A stretch of 64,000 nt of DNA from Melampsora larici-populina 98AG31. Its lineage: Eukaryota; Basidiomycota; Pucciniomycetes; Pucciniales; Melampsoraceae. Location: positions 147,868 to 211,867 of the forward strand of contig NW_006768782.1 of NCBI RefSeq assembly GCF_000204055.1, given 5' to 3'. Every line of letters begins with the position of its first letter. Position 1 is the stretch's first letter. The notes beneath the pieces are model-generated. The model made no database searches, was not told the origin of the DNA, and worked only from the letters and a program-made list of their open reading frames with translations. The position numbers and the translations under genes were made by a program. Of this stretch, positions 48,730 through 60,444 are shown piece by piece.

Positions 48730-48965
48730 CTGCTCAGTTATTCCTCAGGGGCATCCCTGAGATCAGGAGGATCCGAAGGATTTCACTGCTCATTGGATGA
48801 GGGGCTGCTCAGTTATTCCTCAGGGGCATCCCTGAGATCAGGAGGATCCGGAGGATTTCACTGCTCATTGGATGAGGGCCTGCTCAGCTAGTCCTCAGGG
48901 GCATTCCTGGCCGGATCAGAAGGATCCAAAGGATGTCACTGAGTATTGGCTGAGGGGCTGCTCAG
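48730..48965 (+). repeat. About 77-bp tandem repeat, three units
   Basis: Units begin TGCTCAG(T/C)TATTCCTCAG and contain CCCTGAGATCAGGAGGATCC; the first two are nearly identical, the third diverged. The whole 48430-49330 region is rich in GCTGAGCAG/CTCAG palindromes. Confidence 0.75.
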
Positions 48966-49859
48966 TTGATCTCAGCCCCTCAGTGTGAAAAACTTTATCC
49001 GGGGATATCACTGAGGATTAGCTGAGCAATGAGCAGATGGGATGACACTTTTATCAGGCTTCATTCCTTAGCAAGGAAGTCTGAGAAAAGTCTGGCCCAT
49101 CAGTGATCCAGTCAGGGGATGCTACTGAGTATTTGCTGAGCAGCTCAAATGGGACCCCCCTGGGCAGGCTTCTTCACTGAAAAATGAAGCCTCAGGAAGG
49201 TATAGTTCATGTGCTCATCTTCATTTTGAACAAATTGCTGAGTATTCAGTGCCTCATGAGCTGATCCTGAGTACTCATTGGGAATCAGTTATTGCTCATC
49301 CAAGATGGAAATGAGCCTTCTCAATAAATGTCAAGTAAAATATGAGAACCACAGGATGATCACCTGAACACAAACAAGATTGTGAATTGAATCAATCTGA
49401 AAGAAAATGAATCTTTTTTGGAGAATTCCAAAAATTCTACAACGCTCACATGTATGTGAGTATCTATTTTGGCCCCTGTGAATAGTGCTGCCACCAATGA
49501 AGCTGATGACAATGTGGATGGTACCCCAATAGCTACTGGTGATGGTGAAATGGGTGAAAGTCCATGTCTTCCTCTTTAATCAATCGTTTTTTCTCTTTTT
49601 CTTTGTGTTTGTGTCCTTCTTACTACATCTTTCAAGTCACTCTTTGATTTGATCGATCCTTTTGTGCTTCTTAAATCCTTCGAGTCACTCTTTAATCTTT
49701 CATCAATAGTCCTGCCAGACATGGATCTAACTTAAAGCCCACGTTCTTGAGAGATTCTAGAAGCAATGATCAAGTCTTGTGGTTTCTTCTTTAGCTTTCG
49801 TATGTATCTTTTCAAGTACATTGAGTGGAAGGAAAGTAAAATCAAGAGCTGTGTCCTCA

Positions 49860-50248
49860 GTAGCGGGTCCATCTTCTTCATATGATCCCAGACTCGTTCC
49901 AAATTGAAAGTTCCATCGCTTCGGCCTAATATTCAAACCAACCTGCCAATTTATCTTTGGGTATATAAATTGGCCAATTATCAGGGTAAGACATATACGG
50001 GAAATGGTCTGCCCATATCTATAAAACAAAGTGTTAAGCAACAAGAGAATCAATCTAGATCTATCTTGACGCTAAATCTTGATGACTTACAGGATTGTGT
50101 AAACAGAGTGAATGATACCGTTTTTGCCATGAATCTCCTGTTTGTTGATTCTTATTCACAATCAGCGTACTCAAGCCGAGCAACTTTGAACACGCTGCTA
50201 ACATCAAAACACTCTGACCCGCGCCAATGATCATAACCGTTGGTTGAG
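49860..50248 (-). pseudogene. Flavin monooxygenase gene fragment with intron
   Basis: Minus strand. Exon 50248-50091 reads QPTVMIIGAGQS (Rossmann GxGxxG, FAD binding) and GDSWQKRYHSLCLHNP, typical of FAD-dependent monooxygenases of the YUCCA/FMO-like kind in fungi. A normal 72-bp intron (50090-50019) follows in phase 0, then WADHFPYMSYPDNWPIYIPK, DKLAGWFEY, a stop, and AEAMELSIWNES. Another acceptor precedes the first exon. Only about 85 codons remain, with two stops. It is a captured host-gene piece, not a functional enzyme. Confidence 0.7.
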
Positions 50249-50544
50249 CTGAATTTGATAAGAACAACATTAGCGCGGATTTCAAAGTGAGATCTAGTAG
50301 AATCAAGTAATTCAATTTGTCATTCTTTTACTACCTATATGGTCAATTTGATTTTTTGATTGTAGCCAACCGTGGACTACGGTCACTACGGTCACTACGC
50401 TTTGGTCCGCTACGGTAGTGACCGTACCGTAGTGACGGGTTGACCTAGTAATACCATTGACTACACTACGGTTACGGTGAGGTTTAGAAATTAAACCTCA
50501 TTGTACCGCCGCCGAGGCCGTAGTGCACTTCACAACGGGCCGGT

Positions 50545-50718
50545 TTGTGTGTTGCTTGTGCTCACCTAGCTGTGCCCGCCACAAGTGTCTCTTCCGAACA
50601 AGTTTTCTCAGGAGGCAGTCGTCTATGGACTAAATATTGGATGAGCATGAAGGCCTTCACTTGTGAGGCTCTGTTGTGTGTAAAAAGCTGGATCAAGTTT
50701 GGTTTAGGACGCATTTAA
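50545..50718 (+). pseudogene. hAT-1 transposase, C-terminal dimerisation end
   Basis: HLAVPATSVSSEQVFSGGSR is the signature of the hAT C-terminal domain, followed by EALLCVKSWIKFG and a TAA at 50716. The hAT-1 right TIR follows at 50957. Confidence 0.8.
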
Positions 50719-50965
50719 GCAACCCTTATGAAAAATAAAACCTTTTGTTTTAATTGTTACCCGTATATTTAGAAGATACAATGTATCCATCTATACCTAC
50801 AACACTCTGAGCCGTTTTCCAAGTGAAATCGTGTCAGCTCATCAATCTTTAATGCCTGAGTTTGGGCCCCAGAGCCATAACAAAAGCCCAAGAGAGGGCT
50901 ATTCTCGGGCCTCACCAGCTTCTGAGCCTGTCCAGGACGGGCTCTGGCAGAGCCTTAGTTTAGAC

Positions 50966-51512
50966 CAGCACAAGGCTTTGTTACAGCGTTTTTTTGACCG
51001 TTGTCGTAGTCACTCAAGATGAGAGGCTGGTACTGGCACGGATTGTGTTTGTCTTCCTCTCACATTTTTCTGGTAGAAAGACAAAGTTGAATTAGTCTTC
51101 ATCTAGATATCTCAGTAGTTTTGAAACAAGACCAGTACTTACAATTTTCCCAGTTTTCTATTGCACCTTGCACACGCCCCTTGATCATCACAATCTAGCT
51201 TCCACAATGACAGTGGAGTGTCTTGTGTGAAACAGCCTTGGTTGTCTTGCAAAGAGTACAAGGAGTGTTTGGCTCAGACAAGGGACATGATCTGATGACA
51301 TCCTGTTGGGGTGTCTTACCGCAACCGTTCTTGGTTTGTTTGTTGGTTTCATCCTTTTCAGATTCATCTTCAATTACAATCAATTTTTCTGATTCACCCT
51401 TTCCACATTCATCCTTTTCGCCTTCATCCTTCTCAGAACCATCTTCAATAACAATGACATCAACTATATCATGAGATGTTCCTACCGCTGAATCTAAATT
51501 TTGTTTGACCAT
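50966..51512 (-). pseudogene. P-like transposase, N-terminal exons
   Basis: From ATG at 51512: acidic leader rich in EKDE repeats, then CPLSEPNTPCTLC, HKTLHCHCG and, after a one-base frame change near 51190, LDCDDQGACARCNRKLGK, a Cys-rich zinc-binding-like module. An intron (about 51150-51075) leads to a short exon reaching the hAT-1 site with AVTKPCAGLN; that frame continues into DQTWKRPTTKF at 22931 when hAT-1 is removed. The presence of the Cys module fits a DNA-binding N-terminus. Confidence 0.55.
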
Positions 51513-52030
51513 TTTTGAGGATAGATACGAGCAATACCGCACCCGCTCCACAACTTTTTGCAGTTGTGTTGCGGTTGCGTTGAGTTTTTGGGGACCGCAA
51601 TGGGACCGCTATATGTTGCGGTCCCAGTGCACCGCAATCCCGGTCAGAAATACCCGGGTCCTCAAAAACCGCACCAAAATAGTGCTTCAACCCGCTATAT
51701 TGTGGATATAGCGGAATGAAACCCTTCTACCACAAGTCTGTGTACAGGGTCAACGTCCTACTCCTCCACTCAACTCTCATCCAAGTGTCCTATCATGGAA
51801 AGTGGCGCTTGGATTGTTCAAACGCTGGAAGACCACCCCTGGAGCCCCTGGACAACATCTCACCTTTGGCTGACATTGGTTCACTTTTGATTTGGATTTT
51901 TTGTGCTGATAAGAGGTTCACAGACACTCTTTCACTTTCATTCCCCTCAAATCCAGTCTCCTCAAATCCGATCTTCAAATTCACCTTTCTTATATACCTA
52001 ATAACTAATCTTAGTTTGTTTTCTTACTTA

Positions 52031-54960
52031 CGATGAACACCACTACTCAAAACTCTCAAAGCAATACGCTCCAGGTTCCTGTTAAGTCTTCCACTAGAAA
52101 CCTTTGGCCAGCAAGCCCTTCTCGCACCCAGCCGGGCTTTGTCACGACTCCAAACGACTCCCAGACAGCTCTGAGTTGACCATCTAGTCCTGGAACTGCA
52201 AATGGATTAACTCAAACACTTTCTTGTCGACCTGCTTTACCTTGCCCGGCCGTTAAGAGCCCAAAACCAGCTTCCAAAGGAAAGGTAAGGACTTTGTTTG
52301 GATTGTTCACCACGCCAGCCGATGTTCAAAGTGGATCTCTTCACTACATCAACTTGCAGACTTGATCTTCGGCTAGCAAGCATGTGAGGTCACCCTCAGC
52401 TACTTTGTCGGGTGGCACATCCCAACCATCAAAGAGAAGATATAAGACCAAAGCAGATGTAAGTTTTAGGTTATGAATTTTTATTCTAGTTATTCTATTT
52501 CATCATTCAGCATTTCTCTTCCTTTCAAATCAGTCATGGTATTGATTTGATTAATTATTTTTCATGCCTATGAGATACCACAAGACATCGATATGGATCA
52601 AGAGTCCGATGTTGAGATCATCGAAACCCATGAACCTGGCTATAACGCATCTCGGACTCACAATGTCCAAGATCTCCTTAAATACTTTCATCCGCCCAAA
52701 GTCAGTGATTCCTCTTTTCTCAATTCTTGGCCATAGATACTAACTAACCATACTTCCTCTTCTCCAGGACCAAGATTACAAATGTTGTTTTTTTCACAAG
52801 CTTTTCAAAGGCGACAAAACGAAGACGTCATAATTTAACTTATGTGGGCATTGTGATGGTAGCGCTACCCAACCTGTGTGCAAGCAGCAACATAAAGCTG
52901 TTGCTGCGGGCTTCAACCTTCCTCCTTCTTATACTGACAAGCAACAGTCCCTTAAAAAAACAACAAAGGGACTTTATCATCCTTTGTAAGTGGGCCACCG
53001 TTCACAGTAGAACTTCTCAATATGCTATTAGTCTTGTGGATCATCCGGCACGCCCTGCCTTGGGCCCAATTTGAAGACCTGGCCCTTTGTGCCACTTTCA
53101 ATTTGGTCAATCGAGGTGCAACTGTCCGATCAAGGACATGGGCTGCACAACAATCTGTTGTGCTTTATTCAGCATTGCACCATAAAGCAATTACCACCTT
53201 TAAGGTAAGTTTATGCCATTTCGATTTCTCTATGTAGATTATGAATCTCAAAATCAAATTGATTGAATTTAAACTACTGATTTTAACAGGAAAACCGGGG
53301 CAAATTCTGTTTGGTACACAACATGTGGACTACTAAAGGAAACCGGTATGCTTTCATTGGTGCGACTGCGAACTACATTGACAAGAATTGGAACTAAAAA
53401 TTGACACACCTGACACTCAAGATGGTCACCTGGCGACATTTTGGGGCTCTCTTGGCAAGACCACTTGGCCGGTTTTTGATACATCATGCTCTTCACACGA
53501 AGATAAGTATCATGTTTTCATTTTTCTTATAGTACCTTACGATTGCTAACTTTTTTGTCCTTTATCTACATGTTAGCGCAAACCACTGACAGTGGCGGCA
53601 ATAACAGTCCTATGGCTGACAAAATGTGGTCGATGTTTGCGGCTGCAGAGGAACCAGTCAATTGGGACAGCTCGGCACACCATGTCCGCTGCTATGCCCA
53701 TAAGTTGAACCTCACAGTGGGGCATGGTCTTTGAATTCTTGGTCAGAAGGTCAATACGGCAAAACCGTCAATTCCGAATGGTGTGCCCCTCCCTATCCCA
53801 GTCCTTGAGGTAAATGTTGGCAAGGATGGACTTGCTATTGACAAATCCGATTCTGAAGAAGAGAACAATTTTGGGTTACCTGACAAACCTGATGGAGTTG
53901 ATGAAGAGGACACTTATGAGGTTGCCAATGTAGATGGTGCAGTATGTGAGAAAGACAATACTGTAGCTATCACCCTTGCAAAGGTCAGTCTTGATGTTAT
54001 CATACTTGTTTCTACACTATGATTGCAAGTGATACTCTGTTTTGACTGCATATAGGTCGGCAAAGTCAGTGGCCAAATTGCTAGCAGTGCAGCAAGGCGA
54101 TCAGATTTTAAGGCACGTTCCAAGCGACTGGAATATAGAGGTAGGATGCTCAAGCGTCCTTGCAAGACGCGTTGGAACAGCCATTACAAAAGCCGAAAGA
54201 TAGCATGCAAAGCTCAGGAGGTATGTATTCTTTCATCCATTTACATCATCCAATCTATACTGATTATTTATGATCTACAGGTGATTAAATCAATGCTTGC
54301 AGCGGATCAAAAGGCCTGTTTCTTTAAGGGGGTTACTATCTCTCCGGTCAAATGGCACGCTGTTGAGTTGGTCAATAAAATTCTCAAGGTAATCTTTGCT
54401 CCTTTTCGGCAGGCATTCAAATAAATCACTGACCCTCTTATGTTTTGGTAGACGTTTGTAGATGCCACTGCTCGTGTTAAGGGCAATGGACCTACAGGTT
54501 GTATAGTCCTAGCAGAATACAAATGTGTCATTGCCAAACTTAAACTTGTTAAAATTGAATCATCAAAATACTCAAGCCTTGAAAAAGCAATAGACGAAAT
54601 GATCAAGTGGCTCTCAAATTATCAGGAAGAAGCTGCAGGATGTGAAAGCATTGTTCTAGCCACGATCCTGAACCCACGCTTTTGGGGGAAGTTTTTTGAG
54701 CTCCATTAACCTGAACACACCATCTCTGCTGATGCACTAATCAATTACGCTATCACCAAACACATGGAACTTGAAGAATCTGAGGAGCAAGAGCCAACCC
54801 CATCTCCTGACAATGACACTATTTTGGCTGAGATCAACGCCTTTGACGTCTTTGGAGTTGCAGGCTCCAGTGCTACCAAAGCATCTAATTCCGACCTTGA
54901 GGAATTTTTGCAAGTACTTGTATGATGAAGAAGGACCAAACTCCATTCGGATGGTGGAAA
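52031..54960 (+). pseudogene. hAT-3 transposase, exons 1 to 8
   Basis: Aligns exon by exon to hAT-4. Ser/Thr-rich leader from 52034 with stops, FHPPK, a decayed BED region, LLVLWIIRHALPWAQFEDLA, GKFCLVHNMWTTKG, TTDSGGNNSPMADKMWSMF, HHVRCYAHKLNLTVGHGL (TGA follows), an acidic Asp/Glu region, PCKTRWNSHYKSR, and ESIVLATILNPRFWGKFFEL. At least eight stops and several frame changes. The final exon lies beyond hAT-4. Confidence 0.75.
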
Positions 54961-55023
54961 GCATGTACATTTTGGTTTCGTAATTGCTTTGATTGGTATC
55001 ACACTGACCTTCGTACCTGGCTG

Positions 55024-58000
55024 CAATGCCACTGGCGCTCCGCCCAAAACAGCGGAAGCGGTGCGGCAGCGGAGCGGCCGCCCCGCCTGCACTATGCTTT
55101 TAGCCATATAGCGGGTGGGGCGCCCCACTATAGCTATACTCAAAACCTAACCCAGATAGCGGTTTACCTTGCCGCACTGTATAGCGAGATATTGCTGTGC
55201 TATCTGGGGTCATAGCGTGTCATAGCGCGGTTTTGCACCAGAGCGCCCTAGCGCCCCACAGCGCCCCACAGCGCCCCAGAGCGCCCTATATTAGCACTCA
55301 GACATATCAGCGGCACCAAAATTAAACCGTTCCACAACCCTTCCACCTCACCTCATTACATCAACACACGTTTCTACATCGGCCCACCAAGCGGTATAGC
55401 TTATCGATCCAACGATCTGGCAATTCCACCTCCACAGATGCAAGTTTGACAATTCCACCTTCACCGTTGCACGATGCTCGTTTTTTTCTTCCAATCACAA
55501 CCTTTGACTGCTTGGTTAAAAGGTCCTCATGGTGAGTGTATATTTTTCTTCCCTTCGATCTTTATATCATTACTCGATTGATATCTTTTTGTTTACTACT
55601 GAGACTCATTCTTATCTCACTTATCCATTAACTTCACTCATTTGTCAACTTTTCTAGATTATTGTTCCCAATATCCAGATCTAAAATCAGTCATGAATCC
55701 ATCCGTCCCCGATGCTCGAAACTACACTCAAACTACGTTACAGCTTGTACCCAGCTCTCTTGCTCTACCTGCGACTAGTACTAGTACCTCATCGTCAGCT
55801 CGAACCCTTCGCCCACGTAGTCCTGTCCGCCCTCGACCTGGGTTTATCACACAGTCTCCAGACTCCCGACGAGCTCTTCAGTTACCATCTGATTATGAAG
55901 AAACCGACACCGAAGAACATCAATCCGAAACTGAGCTTGTCTCAGCATCCTCATCTGTTCAATCTCACCTGCAGAAAAGGGTCCCCAAAGGAACCAATCG
56001 CAATATCGGCAAAGGTAACAGAAAAAGTACTACCTCTCGTAATTGTTCGGATTCGTCCAATGCATCTCAAACTCGATCAGCTCCTGTGAAGAAGAAAAAG
56101 AAATCAGCAGTTCAATCAACAGTTCAAGAGGTATGTACTCACCTTTTCTTTACATTTTTTTCACTCCATCCTTTCTTTATCTTATCGTCGTTCTCACTTT
56201 TCATTTTTCCTTTTCCGTTATGTTTTCCTTTGTCTTCCAAGGCCTACAAGATCCCTACTGGAGTCGATGTTAATCAAGACTCGGATATTGAAGTTGTTGA
56301 GACACCGGGTGTCCGGCGTGAAGCTGGTCGAGTCGAGAAATGCTTGGGTTACTACCATCCCCCAATTCATGTGAAAGGCGAGGTTAGTCTTTATTATATT
56401 TATTACATTATCCTACAAACTCCTTACTAACATCATTACCTTAGTCCGGGGATGATCCACGTAAATACAAGTGTAAATTCTGTCATGGGTACTTTGTCAG
56501 GGGACGACGTAGCTATTTCAACCTCTACTCTCATCGAGATGGAGCCAAAGACCGACCTTCTTGCCCAAATCGACACCACGCGATCCAACAAGGCTATGTT
56601 CTACCTTGAACCTGGCGACAACAGCAAGACAAAATCGTTCGAGTGGCTTCCACCAACCCAAAGTCTACTCTTGACTCATTCTTATCTCAATCCACTTTCA
56701 GCGTGGAACTTTTCAACACTGTATTGGTATTGTGGATCCTGCGTCATGCCCTTCCCTTCTCACGTTTCAAGGACCCTGCCCTCAGAGCTGCTTTCAAATT
56801 GTCCAATCGATCAGCCAATTTACGAGGTACCACCTGGGCAACTGAAACCGCCAAGGCTATCTATAAGGAGCTCTCGGCCACGGTGATTCAAAACCTGAAG
56901 GTAAAGATTGATACTCTCATCCTATCTGCCAATTTCTTCCTTATAAGTAGATCTGTACTGATATATTTTCTACTTGCGTATATTGATTACAGTCAAATAA
57001 AGGTAAATTTTGTCTCATTTACGACGTTTGGACCACCAAGGGTCGCCGTAAGGCATTTATCGGTGTCTCAGCCACCTACATCGACGACGACTGGAAATTC
57101 CAGACCCACCATCTCACTCTCAAGTTAGTCACTTGGCATCATGCCGGCCGACTTCTTGCACAGCCGGTAGGTAGGTTCTTAATCGCAAATGGATTACATA
57201 AAAAGATAAGTCGTGTTCTTGTATTTTTAGAAATCTTTTCTTTTCTTTTATACTTTCTTTTATACATATGCTAACCAATTCATCTTGTCATCTTCACATG
57301 TTGGCTCAGACAACCGATTCTGCAAGTTCGAATGCAACCATGGCCAGCGAACTCTCTGATATGTTCAAGCAAGCCGACGACCCGGTGTTTTGGGACTCTG
57401 ATGTTAATCAAGTTAAGTGTTATGCGCATAAGATTGGACTTGTTGTTAAAGCCGGGCTCAAGGCGTTAGGTATGAGTGCTGGACACACCAAACCTACAAC
57501 AACACCAGGAGTGACCTTACCTACGCCCATCATGACCCTGAACGAGGGAGATGAAGAAGTCCTAATTGATTCTTCTGATGATTCTCAAGACGATATGGAT
57601 TCTGATGATGAACCTTTGGATTTGGATGACTGCAATTCTGACCACGGCTCTGACAATGATCGACCCAATGGTCACTCTAAGGTGGCTCTGGCTGTTCGTA
57701 AAGTAAGTGATTAGTTTTCATTTTCGATTCTGCTGATTCAATATTGATCTGATTTTGTTGTGTTACATTCAGGCAAAAAAATTCAACGGTTTATGTACCA
57801 GGAGCTCAGCAAGACGTCGAGAGTTTATTGCCAAGGCTGAACAATTGGGATACAAAGGCCGGTCACCTATCTCCGGCTGGGGAGTTAGATGGAACATCGA
57901 TGTCGACTACCTCAAAAGGTTGAGTGATGCGCGGGATGTAAGTAGTATTCTGTTCTTTTGTCTATTCTTTTCTCTTCATCTCATCATTCTCATTCAATCT

Positions 58001-59664
58001 TTTCTCAATTTATAGGTTGTGGATGCGATCCTTCTTATAAGTGATCGGAAAACTCAATACTTTCAAGGGCTACATATAAGCAGTGATGAATGGGATGCAA
58101 TCGAGACCCTAGTCAACGTCCTTCAGGTAAGGTTTCATATTTGTTATTTGTCTCTATGTTTTTTCCTGTATTTAATCATTTTTTATTTATTTTCAATCTC
58201 ATCATAGGTATTCCTGCATGCTACCAAACGAATGGAAGGCAACAAAGCAACCGGCTGTGTTTTACTTGCCGAATACTCGCGGGTCATCTCTGAGGTCGAT
58301 AAACTCCAAGCAGCCTGTGGCGACTCAGAACTCAGGCAGATGCTTACGGTGATATGCACCAAACTTGAAGGGTATCAAGAGGAGGCAGTTGCCTCGGATG
58401 CAATTGTCTTATCTACTATTCTTAATCCGCGATTTCGAATGCGATTCTTCGATCTCAATTACCCTGAAGAGGCCAGTCGAGCAAAATGTATCTTTAACCG
58501 CGCTTTTGAAGAAGCCCTTGATCAATGGCCTGAAGAACCAATTATTTCAATCTCTGACAACGAAGAAAACCAAGCCCCTTCCATCTCACCTGACACCAAT
58601 TTTTCTGAGTTTGACGTATTCACAACTCAAGTGGTATCTCAGTCCGCAGCTGATAGACGCCGAGAGGAACGTGCAAGTTATCTAGAAGGTGCTCATCTTT
58701 TGCTTGCCGGTCAGAATGAGCTGGATTGGTGGAGGGTTAGTCTTCAGTCTCTCATATTCAATATCCTTTCTCTTTGAATTTCAAGCTGATGGTTTATTCT
58801 TCTGCGTACAGGACCATGAAAAAGACTTTCCCGTCCTTGCCTCACTTGCTCGCGATTACCTAGGCTTATCTGGCACTTCTGCCCCATGCGAGAGGACCTT
58901 TTCTTCTGCAGCAGACATTGCTGTACCTGGTCGAGCATCGCTCACTGGCAAAATGATCCAGAAACTTGTAGGTGTACGTGAATGGTTAAAATCAAAGATC
59001 ACGTTGTCAGGGACTTTTGCAGAGGCTATAGCCTATGTCCGAGCTTACGAACATGGGCTAGCAAAAAGGCTAAAAAGTAGTTTATTTAATGAATTCTGAA
59101 TTCCTTTTCATAGTCTCATTATCAATTGATTGTTTCCTTTTCCTGGTCCTATCCCCACCCCGTCTACCTATTACATCAATATCTACCTCCCTAAACAATT
59201 TAATCTCTACCTTCCCAATTAATGAAAAATAAAAAAAAACGATTTCTTTTTTTTCTCGTGCTATTTTCTGCCCTTGTGGTTTCATTCTTTCAAGAGATTT
59301 GTGCGTGTTTTGATCTCTATTGCTATTGATCATTCCTTTGGACCTATTTTATTGTTTTCTTTTTGGCCCTCACGTTTTTTCCATTTGTGCGCATTCTAAC
59401 AATCCCCTCTCTGCCATCAATGATCATACAAAGTGACCAATTTGTGCTAAAACCCATCTTGACCAACCGCGCGCGCTTTTTCGCGCTAGCTGACCAAAGA
59501 AAAATCAGAGCGAAGCGGAGCGACGTAAAATGTCGCACCGCTCTAGAACTTCATAGCGACACCAAATTTATAGCGTAGCAATATGGCCTCTTATCATAGC
59601 GCCATATCGCTCCGCTCGTAAAATTGGTGTTTTTAGCGCAGCGGAGCGAAGCGCGGTGGCGTTG
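55024..59664 (+). mobile_element. hAT-4, 4641 bp, TSD CTGGCTG
   Basis: Ends CAATGCCACTGGCGCTCCGC and (inverted) CAACGCCACCGCGCTTCGCT. CTGGCTG is present at 55017-55023 and 59665-59671 (7 exact bases). Both ends are rich in GCGGAGCG words. It lies in the last intron of hAT-3. Confidence 0.8.
55693..59099 (+). pseudogene. hAT-4 transposase, nine exons, two lesions
   Basis: Exons in phase: 55693-56130, 56242-56382, 56445-56900, 56993-57209, 57305-57702, 57773-57937, 58016-58126, 58208-58735, 58812-59099. BED-type finger KYKCKFCHGYFV with SHRDG; core LIYDVWTTKGRRKAF (catalytic Asp region), TTDSASSNATMASEL, VKCYAHKIGLVVKAGL, GWGVRWNIDVDYLKR; dimerisation end LARDYLGLSGTSAPCERTFS and KLVGVREWLKSK. 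Lesions: TGA at 56607-56609 after GYVLP, and the acceptor before exon 5 reads TTGG where hAT-3 has TTAG. Otherwise intact, so recently inactivated, or the stop may be tolerated by an unseen splice. Confidence 0.8.
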
Positions 59665-59679
59665 CTGGCTGTCTCTGTA

Positions 59680-59952
59680 CAGGAACATCATCACCAATTT
59701 CCCATCCTTGCCAAGCTAGTGGGAGATTATCTCTTGGTTTCTGCCACATTGTGTGCTTGCAAGCAAACTTTTTCGGCAGCTGACAATGTGTGCACTCCAT
59801 CACAAGGTGGCATGTTGCCTAAAACTATGGAGCGGTTAGTAGGTTCTCAAGCTTGGCTTAAGGAAGGTATTTTACAAGACGGGGATTTTGCAGAAGCTTC
59901 AAAAGCTCTTCAAGCGCTGATTGAAAGTGTAGCCAAAAAAAAGAAAAAGTAG
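59680..59952 (+). pseudogene. hAT-3 transposase, last exon
   Basis: After a CTGTACAG acceptor: EHHHQFPILAKLVGDYLLVS, CACKQTFSAADNV, TMERLVGSQAWLKEG, matching the hAT-4 last exon. It is separated from the other hAT-3 exons by hAT-4 inserted in the intron. Confidence 0.8.
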
Positions 59953-60444
59953 TCTGGTGATGATTGTTTCTTTTCTTTTCTTATTCAATCAACTTCAATA
60001 TCTATTTATAATACAAGTAAGATATTTTAAATCCATCTTATGTTGTCTCTCTTGTCTCATCTCTCTTTCAACAAACAAATGTTTGATTTTTAATACAAGT
60101 TCAATTTTTTGTGTGCCTGTCAATATTGCCCATATCTGCGCAATATTGCTTGAATATTGTGCAGCAGTCAATATTTTGGCAATATTGTGATTTCTCCACA
60201 CCAAAACCTTGAGAGATTTTTTTTTCAAAAATTGCGGTAGGTTGTGTAGCGTTTGATTGCGCTACAGGAGCAACACAACGGAAATGGGTGAAATTCCATT
60301 GTGTTGCATTGCGGTTTTGGTGTTGGTTCTACTACTTACCTCTACACACAACTCTCCAGTTCATGGAACTCCGCACCAATTTGTGCCTTGGTAGGTGCTC
60401 ACACTCAAGAAATAATTTTTTTGGGAAGTACTTAATTAATACTT

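Larger units (their letters stand above)
48284..49480. mobile_element. CACAGGGGC element, 1197 bp, TSD AAT
   Basis: Inverted ends CACAGGGGCAAAAATTGATG and CACAGGGGCCAAAATAGATA, about 44 bp, both followed by CTCACA...TGTGAGCGTTG. AAT flanks both sides. CAC start and 3-bp duplication suggest a CACTA-like non-autonomous element. Non-coding; contains two tandem arrays. Confidence 0.7.
48108..49560 (+). pseudogene. Acidic N-terminal coding fragment split by the CACAGGGGC element
   Basis: The plus-strand frame runs GGTGFDRISDAKRRQFN up to 48283 and resumes at 49481 as SAATNEADDNVDGTPIATGD, in frame when the 1197-bp insert and one AAT are removed. A TGA near 48185 breaks the upstream part. The composition resembles the disordered leaders of hAT transposases; identity is uncertain. 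Confidence 0.35.
47890..50540. mobile_element. GGTACGGT-rich element with captured gene fragment
   Basis: Both flanks (47890-48090 and 50365-50530) are full of ACCGTA/TACGGT words in both orientations. The outermost inverted words are AACACACAAAC near 47869 and GTTTGTGTGTT near 50541. It interrupts the hAT-1 dimerisation domain. Exact ends and TSD are unresolved. Inside are a short acidic coding fragment, a CACAGGGGC element, and a flavin monooxygenase fragment. Confidence 0.55.
22940..50957 (+). mobile_element. hAT-1, 28 kb after nested insertions
   Basis: Ends TAAGGCTCCGACCCAGCCCC and (inverted) TAAGGCTCTGCCAGAGCCCG. ATTTAGAC (22932-22939) and GTTTAGAC (50958-50965) are a 7/8 match 8-bp duplication. 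The original element is about 3 kb and is interrupted by DIRS-2, the KDZ element and the GGTACGGT element. Its transposase is present in four pieces. Confidence 0.8.
16992..51512 (-). mobile_element. P-like DNA transposon (outermost host of the nest)
   Basis: One terminus is at 16992 (AGGACCCTGGGATACCCC...GAGGGTACTTAC), matching the ends of the 440-bp MITEs. Its transposase gene runs on the minus strand in three pieces: 51512-50966, 22939-22682 and 20974-about 18160. The pieces were separated by hAT-1 (22940-50957) and a CACTA element (20975-22681); a MITE sits at 17043-17482. The 5' terminus beyond 51512 was not found: hAT-3 starts about 20 bp upstream of the start codon. The superfamily label rests on 8-bp duplications of its likely client MITEs and on transposase resemblance, and is tentative. 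Confidence 0.55.
51535..60320 (+). mobile_element. hAT-3, decayed, hosting hAT-4
   Basis: The nine-exon-type transposase is split by hAT-4. GCGGT-rich flanks (51535-51720 and 60230-60320) are its probable ends (ACCGCA...TGCGGT), but exact termini and TSD were not resolved. Confidence 0.55.

Noticed and set aside
51223..51474. Plus-strand Ser/Phe-rich ORF
   Set aside because: Antisense shadow of the acidic EKDE-repeat N-terminus of the P-like transposase.
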